Shown here: piece after piece, positions 57,781 to 64,000 of the stretch
Numbering within the stretch: position 1 is the first letter of the stretch
How the letters are laid out: the number at the start of each line of letters is the position of its first letter
DNA from: Viscum album
Lineage: Eukaryota; Streptophyta; Magnoliopsida; Santalales; Viscaceae
Direction of reading: 5' to 3'
NCBI GenBank assembly: GCA_963277665.1
Contig: OY728133.1
Span: forward strand, 387,203,962-387,267,961
DNA length: 64,000 bases
Notes under the pieces: model-generated
What the model was told of the DNA's origin: nothing
The model's database searches: none
Seen by the model: only the letters and a program-made list of their open reading frames with translations
Made by a program: the position numbers and the translations under genes

Positions 57781-58919
57781 CTTCCAACTCCGCCTCCATC
57801 ATCAATAAAACAAAAAATTATGGTGGATGTTCAGGTCTTTCTCATGTGGCACGAACGCTCCTCGTTATGACGTTAACAATTGGAAATTTATATTCCACAA
57901 TTTGAACGATGAAGTTTGGAAATATAAACAACTCAAAACATCCCCCTACCTCATATTTATCGTCGAACATTGATGAGTCTCAGAAGATAGTTGTCACGGA
58001 AGACATATGTTGTTCCGTCAACATTAGAGGGGAAGACGTTGTCGTTGGCTACACTCTTAGGGGACAGCGTCTTCGCCCTTAACATGGAGGAAGAAGAAGG
58101 AAGATGAGAATTCTTTGTGGGCATCTTCTTTCTTCGTTGAGAGAGTATTATCCTCCCAATTCTCTCAAGCTCCCCAAAGAAAGCTTATTCCAACCCAATT
58201 AAAAGAATAAATTCACATCTTTTAATGTTGGAAAAATAAATTCAAAACTCAAACACTTATATTAATTAATAAATTGTGGATCTAAATTAATTAATTAAAT
58301 GGTGTTGGCAAATTAATGAGAGAAGGTGGGAGGTGGAGTGTTTTCAAAAATTAAAGAGTAGAGAGGTGGCTTCATTAATACAAAGGGGAGTCCAAGAGTT
58401 TCAAAGGGGGTTTCAAGGGGATTTTAGGGGTTTGCGTTCATGTGGGCCCCACCCCTAGTTATATCCTACTAAGGGAGGTTAGGGTGTGGTGGCCCCACCC
58501 CTAACATCCACCTAGAGACTTTAACCACCTTTCAGAAAAATGTGCTGCACACACACTTTTATTTAATTTCTAATTTTAATTAGTAACCCCAATTTATAAC
58601 TTCCATCCTGTATAAAACGAAACTGCGGTAAAGGTCCCCTTAAGCGAATACTGGCGTTACGAGTACATCGGTGTCCTCGGATTTGAATTCCAAGCACCAG
58701 TTCAAAATATTGAAAAACCTGCACGTACGTTTACTGAACGTACATGAGCAAAACATTAGAAATTGATTTCGGACACACTGGGCCTCGGAATCAGGCTCCG
58801 TCAGAAACTGTGGACTCGTAAAATTACAATGTATTTAAGAAAATAATTTCCTTCAAATATGCAGGTCTACACAGTATCCCCAAATCAGGGATTTACGTCC
58901 CCGTAAAGCTACAACACAA

Positions 58920-60400
58920 CTAGGGAAACAAATGGGGGTACTGATCACGCATCTGAGCCTCCCGCTCCCATGTTCTCTACTAGAGGTTTCTGTGCTGCCA
59001 GCGAACGTGCACCATAGGAATCGACTTTCCACATAGGACCCACTCCTGTTGATCCTCAATATCCATTAGAACCTCTGTGAAAGTCACCCCATCATCGATG
59101 TCCAGCTCCTCATGGTTGATGATGTGGGATGGGTCGTGCACGAATGTCCTCAACTAAGATGCGTGGAATACATTGAGCAACCGGTGCAACTGAGGTTGGA
59201 GGGCCAGGATGTAAGACACCTCGCCTACTCTACTGAGGACCTGGAATGGCCTGATAAATCACGGAGATAACTTACTGCCCCGTCCAAATCTTCGTAGACC
59301 ACATCAAGGTGAGACCTGTAGGAAGACGTGGTCGCCATACTCGAACTCCAGGGTTCTTTGTCTTATATTAACATTGGACTTATATCTTCTTGGTAAAGTC
59401 TTCATCCGCTCTTGGATGATCTGCACCTTCTCTGTCATAGCTTGCACCATCTATGGTCCTGCAGGTGCTGACTCCCCGGGGTCAGTCCAACACAGAGGTG
59501 ATCTGTAAGGTTGGCCGTGCAATGCCTCTTAAGGGGCCATCCTGATGGTGGAGTGGTAGTTATTGTTGTACGCAAACTCCACCAAGGGTAAGTGATCCTC
59601 CCAGCTACGAAGAAAGTCAAGGATGCATGCACGGAGCATGTCCTCGAGATTCTGAATGGTCCTCTCTATATGACCATCCGTTTGAGGATGGAAGGCGGTT
59701 CTCAAGCGAAGCTGCATCCCAATATCCTCCTATAAACCCTTCCATATCAGGGAAGTGAAACGAGAATCTCGATCAGATACGATAGTCTATGTAACACCAT
59801 GAAGACGTACGATCACCTAACCTTAGTGGCGTTCAAAGCTTTATACTTAGCCCTACTCACTGATCGGTAGGAAGTGGCCCGACTTGGTGAGTCGTTCAAC
59901 GATCACCCTGATAGAGTCATGTCCTCTAGATGTACGTGGAAGTCCCATCCCGAAATCTGTGGATATCCCATCCCACATCCACTCTGTAACCTCTAAGGGA
60001 TGAAAAAAGCATGCCGGTACCTAGTGCTCCGCCTTCACTTGTTGACAAGTGAGGCACCGTGAGTCAAACTCTAGTACTACTTTCTTCATACCTGGCTACC
60101 AGTGATATCATCTGAAGTCCTGATACATCTTTTCTAGTCCTGGATGTACTGCTAGAGGGAGAGTGTGGAACTTATTCAACACCTCCTCGTGTAGTAAAAC
60201 TGGTACCATGGTATATCCTCTAAAGAGAATAATGGGTCCCCACCTTCAAAAAATCTATCAGGTGCATGCCCTAAGGATATTTGTGCACATCGTGTCTCAC
60301 AATAAACATCCCCACGTTGTTCCTCTCGGACTCGGTGAAGAAGTGGAGAAGTGACTGTGAGAGACTGAAGAAAGGCTGCTCCATCTCTATCCATAACGAA
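58920..60400 (-). pseudogene. E3 integrase-chromodomain remnant
   Basis: Minus strand, in a frame different from the RT part. The core piece 59529-59717 reads RTAFHPQTDGHIERTIQNL then WEDHLPLVEFAYNNNYHST, keeping the catalytic glutamate region. The zinc-finger half (about 60176-60394) is broken by shifts. The chromodomain tail (about 59065-58925) reads KSIPMVHVRWQHRNL, then two stop codons, then EAQMRDQYPHLFP before TAG at 58920-58922. Confidence 0.8.
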
Positions 60401-60742
60401 TATCTACAGTGTGGTCTGCTGCTCTGTCGCCTATTTTAGTAGTTGAATGCCCGATCTCCTACTTAGAGCATCTTCTACAACATTCCCCTTTCCAGGAATA
60501 TTGAATATCTCAAAGTCATAGTCCTGGAGGAACTTGAGCCATCTTCATCGTCTCATGTTTAGGTCATTTTGCGAGAAGATTTACTTGAGACTCTGGAGGT
60601 CATAGTAGACTGTAAAATACTCACCCATTAGATAGTGCCGCCACATCTTCAGGGTGAAGACCACTGATGCTAAATCCTGGTCATGGGTAGCATAGTTATG
60701 CTTGTTCTATCTCAACCATCGTGAACCATGTGCGATCACTAC

Positions 60743-62240
60743 TTACTCCTGCATCATAACACACCCGAGTCTGGCCCCTGATGCATTGCAGTAAACTACA
60801 TACCCTACACCCTCCTCTAGTACCCCCATGATGGGCGCACTAGTCAACCTCTGCCTCAGATCCTGAAAGATATGTTGGAACCTCTCTGACCACACGAAGG
60901 GTTTCCCCTTCATTGTCAATGCTGAAAGTGGTGATACAACTCTGGAGAAGTCTGTAACAAATCTTTGATAGTACCCAGCCGGTCCCAGTAAACTCTGCAC
61001 CTCCGTCACACTCATAGGTGGCTCCGAAGCAAGTACTTCCTCGATCTTTGCTGGATCCAATGCAACTCCATCCTTTGAGATGACGTATCCCAAGAAGTGA
61101 ACCTCTCGAATCCTTAACTGGAACTTTGAGATCTTACCATAAATCTGGTTCTCTCAATGTGTGTGCAGTACCACTCGCAAATGGTAGGCATGCTCCTCCA
61201 CAGTAGTCGAGCAAATTAGTATGTCGTCGATGAAGACTACGACAAAATGATCGAGGTATGGTTGTAAGATTCTGTTCATGAGACCCATGAACACTACTGG
61301 AGCATTGTTTATGCTGAAGGGAATAACCAAGAACTCATAGTGGCCATACCGACACCTAAAGATCGTCTTCTACACATCCACCTCTCGAACTCTGAGCTGG
61401 TGATAGCCTTACCAGAGGTCTATCTTCGAGAACCTTCGTGCTCCCTTGAGTTGATCAAAGTGGTATTCAATCCTTGAGAGTGGATACTTGTTCTTCATGG
61501 TCACCTGATTCAGGAAACAATAGTCAACACATAGTCGCAAGCTCCCATTCGCCTTCTTGGCAAACAAAATCGGGGATTCCCAGGGTGAAACAATGGTTCG
61601 TATAAATCCTTTCCCCTGCAAGTCCTCCAGCTGTACCCGCGGCTCACGATGCTCAGCGGCAGCCATCCGATATGCTGGAGTAGATATCAGTGTTTTCCCG
61701 GGGTACAGATCAATATAGAAGTATGCCTCTCTGCGAGGAGTTTGTCCTAGAACGTTTTCAGGAAAACATTCGCGTTCTGATCCACCACAACAAGAAAACT
61801 CAGACTCCGCACATCAACCGTTTCGAGGATGAGACTAGCCAACTGATGTGTGATCGGATTCCCCCTCCTCTCTGTAAGTCCATCCTGCACTGATTTGGCT
61901 CCCTTCTCACTAGTGAAGGTGAACCTGGTCTCATCCGTGCGGATACACCCCACATTTTACCTAATACAGTCAATCTGAGCATGAACTGTGGATAACCAGT
62001 CCATACCTAAGATGACGTCGTAAGGCCTCGACACCGCTACAAGAAGATCCCAGCTGAAGCACTCGTCTCCGAGAGTAATCTCACACTGCTGGCACTGGTG
62101 CTTAATCATCGAGTCTTCTCTCGTAGGAGTATCTATCCGTAAGGATCGAGCCAACGGCTCAGTCGGAATCTCCGAGCTCCAAAATACTGCAGCGGCAATA
62201 AAATAATGACTTGCACCTGTTTATATAAGTACTACAGTAA
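60743..62240 (-). pseudogene. E3 protease-RT-RNase H remnant
   Basis: The protease end (61957-62154) reads [22 protein letters not shown] (61409-61666) has [20 protein letters not shown] and [17 protein letters not shown]; its KIDL segment is followed by a stop, and catalytic FIDD is intact on minus at about 61234-61223. RT and protease lie in different frames, so a frameshift lies between about 61750 and 61670. RNase H (60743-61093) reads VVYCNASGARLGCVMMQ, with Asn in place of the first catalytic Asp. Non-functional. Confidence 0.85.
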
Positions 62241-62499
62241 TGGTCGAGTAGAAACAGATAGTACCTAAAATCATCTCAGGTGAACCGTGGTCATAGGTAT
62301 CGACTGCCTGAAGCTGAGACCGCCTCTGTCCGCCAGCACCCTGTGGTCGGGATAGACCTCTTGGTGGTGGTGGTGGTAGAGCTTCGAAACGTCGTCCACC
62401 ACCCACTACTTGGCCAGCTCCTCTACCTCATCCGCCTACTCCCGGTGGACCACCACGGTCGAACCTCTGCCTCCGCTTGGGAGGTACCTCTTCTGTCTT

Positions 62500-63429
62500 C
62501 TACTAATATGCATGGCAGGTCGGGCAATCACGAGCCATGTGGCCCTGCCCTCTGCATGCATAACACTTCTTGCTCCTCGTATAGATGACTTTGTATCGTG
62601 TTCCCCACACAACCGAACCCATATCCTGAGGTCACCCACCTGATGGCCTAGTCCACTTGGACCTCTGTATCATCTGTCTACTGCTGGCTGCAGATGACTC
62701 CACTACGTGTCGCCCAGTGGTGGGTCTCTCCACTGGTGACAGGTCCGCGAGAAAACTCTCCACTAGAAGGACTCGCTCTAGTACCCCCACCTGTGTCGGA
62801 ATGCTGAGATGAATCTTCGAAGCCCTGATCTCATGCCTGAGTCCCTTCCTGAAGGTTTGGGCCCTGAAGAAAGGGTCTCGTACTATATCCTTGGAGTAGT
62901 GTGAGAGGTCGGTGAACCTCGCTGAGTACTGATCTACTGTCATGTTGTCCTGCTGTAGATGAAGTGACTCCTAAATCCACAACGCATGAAGGGTGGATGG
63001 AATAAACTCTTCCTGGAACAGGCTCTCTAAGTCTACCCAGAGTAGTGAGGCATCGTCATGCACCTGGAGCATCAGCCTCCACCATCTACCTTCTGCTACG
63101 TGCTGGAGACTCAAGACAAGGATCACTATAAGTTTGGCTGGTGTCCCTACCAATCTGAAGACTCTCACAACAGCTTCCATCCAATCCTCAGCAACCTGTG
63201 GGTCCATCTCACCCCGGAACCTGGGTGGCCTCTGGAACTGGAACTCGTGCAACGCACTTAGGTGGCATGCAATCTTTACTGCTGGAGCTGGTGGTATTGG
63301 TGGCGCAGCGGGTAGTGGTACCGCTTGTACCTCCGCTGTGATGGGGCCCTGCACCAAGGCCTCTTCGCTCGGTGGGCTACCATCTCGTACATAACTCAGA
63401 ACCGTACCTGGCTACCTTCATGGGTCCAT
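62500..63429 (-). pseudogene. E3 gag remnant
   Basis: The probable start is ATG at 63429 on minus (MDP), followed within six codons by TGA and TAG. The frame then runs through 63357-62971 (LHEFQFQRPPRFRGEMDPQV, gag capsid start) and 62943-62632 (MTVDQYSARFTDLSHYSKD ... FRKGLRHEIR). An intact zinc knuckle CYACRGQGHMARDC lies at 62565-62524. The gag pieces and the protease share one frame, so this part is broken mainly by stops. Confidence 0.85.
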
Positions 63430-63699
63430 CCTGAAAAGAAAAAGGTGTGCGACGGTCAAAAAATTATAACTGGTGAGCTAAAACAAAGTAATCACAAAGA
63501 AAACTTTTTCAAAGGAAACACTCACACAATCAGTGTTTTCGTGCACTAAGTCGGAGATCAAAAGTTAGTGTCCTAGTGTATGGATACGTTGGCTGACTCA
63601 CCAACACCGGTTTCCCTAAACTGATAACCACACACAAAACAATTAACATTATTGCCATTTAAAGGGTCAAGGTTTGCATTCTATGGTTGAACTAACTCC

Positions 63700-63710
63700 T
63701 CTGATACCAA
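63700..63710 (-). other. E3 primer binding site (tRNA-iMet type)
   Basis: On minus TTGGTATCAG followed by AGGAG begins two bases inside the right LTR edge (63713). Same primer class as E2. Confidence 0.85.
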
Positions 63711-63712
63711 TT

Positions 63713-64000
63713 TGTCATGACCCATCCTCAGGGACCGTGTCGTGACTACCCCAAGACCACCTTCCATAGGCCTTGGGCTGGTGACTAACACCAAAGGTGT
63801 AAATCCCTAAGCTGGGAAGGCATTTCCTTTATAAAAGTAAACAAACACAACATAGTACACTACAGGAAGTAAACACTAAGTAAAACTGATTACAAAAGAG
63901 TGTGATGGAAAGTAAATGGGCTAGTATACAAACCCAACAGTAAAGTACAAGGAAAGGAAAAACAGGTGGAACTAAAAAAGACAAATAGTTGGAAGGTGCC
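63713..64000 (-). repeat. E3 5' LTR, first 288 bp visible
   Basis: TGTCATGACCCATCCTC matches the left LTR from 55745. The element-sense U5 end is complete; the rest lies beyond the window. Confidence 0.9.

Larger units (their letters stand above)
55745..58873 (-). repeat. E3 3' LTR (about 3.1 kb)
   Basis: Element-sense start TGTGTAGACC (plus 58864-58873), preceded by a GGGGATAC purine stretch about 45 bp after the pol stop. Element-sense end ...GGGTCATGACA at 55745. A TACCGCAGTTTCG block near 58620-58635 recalls ACTGCGGTAAAT of E2. It contains a 16-bp repeat (57647-57710), a GC-rich block (about 57080-57780), a 34-38 bp minisatellite (56553-56790) and a hairpin (56244-56261). The internal-side edge is inferred, since only the other end can be compared with the second LTR. 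Confidence 0.75.
55745..64000 (-). mobile_element. E3: minus-strand Tekay-like gypsy element, cut by the window edge
   Basis: Left LTR 55745-58873 (3' LTR in element sense), decayed gag-pol 58920-63429, primer site at 63700-63710, right LTR from 63713 past the window end. The two LTR ends (55745 and 63713 onward) match over the 288 bases visible, with roughly one difference in eight, so E3 is much older than E2. It sits inside D pol, so D is older still. The left flank TCCAA (55740-55744) is the expected 5-bp duplication; its partner lies outside the window. Confidence 0.9.

Noticed and set aside
57931..57950. ACTCAAAACA|TCCCCCTACC considered as the internal edge of the E3 LTR with a polypurine tract on minus
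   Set aside because: It would leave nearly 1 kb between the pol stop and the LTR. The site at 58873 puts the LTR about 45 bp from the stop, as in E2, and starts with TG.

Overview
This window is a stretch of repetitive nuclear DNA from a seed plant. The evidence is Ty3/gypsy chromodomain retrotransposons of Tekay/Del type with LTRs of 3 to 5 kb, Ty1/copia elements, CACTA-type DNA transposons, SINE-like tRNA-derived pieces and very AT-rich, heavily mutated DNA. The species cannot be told from the sequence. I found no host protein gene, no rRNA, no CRISPR array and no bacterial-type operon. Every recognisable protein piece belongs to a transposable element, and only one element (element E2) is close to intact.

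Layout from left to right. (1) 1-7501: the 3' part of a decayed plus-strand gypsy element (E1), with pol ending at 3969 and a 3' LTR of about 3.5 kb. (2) 7502-20066: a decayed gypsy-like unit (AB). It has LTR A (7502-10787, front cut off by E1), a primer-binding-site-like motif, a gag remnant, a CACTA-like element at 13003-14735, and LTR B (15020-20066). (3) 20615-44461: a minus-strand copia element (C1). Its left LTR was hit twice: by a CACTA element at 20690-21725 and by the gypsy element E2 at 23303-35683. C1 pol remnants follow at about 36440-38700, then its PBS (42545-42556) and its right LTR (42557-44461). (4) 44595 to about 47770: a second, truncated minus-strand copia (C2). (5) About 50870-55744: a minus-strand gypsy (D), LTR plus the C-terminal part of pol. 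(6) 55745 to beyond 64000: another minus-strand Tekay-like gypsy (E3) inserted into D pol and running off the right edge.

E2 is young. It has two 3818-bp LTRs, a CTAAT target-site duplication, a tRNA-iMet-type primer site, a polypurine tract, and one gag-protease-RT-RNase H-integrase-chromodomain frame interrupted by a single TGA.

The most interesting signal is not a gene. The E2 LTRs each carry two long stem-loops about 190 bp apart, with a self-complementary CGTACGTACG in the apical part. The same structure recurs in the decayed LTRs A, B and D. There the stem bases differ but pairing is largely kept, which suggests selection on a folded nucleic acid. A dimerisation or packaging signal in the element RNA is one hypothesis.
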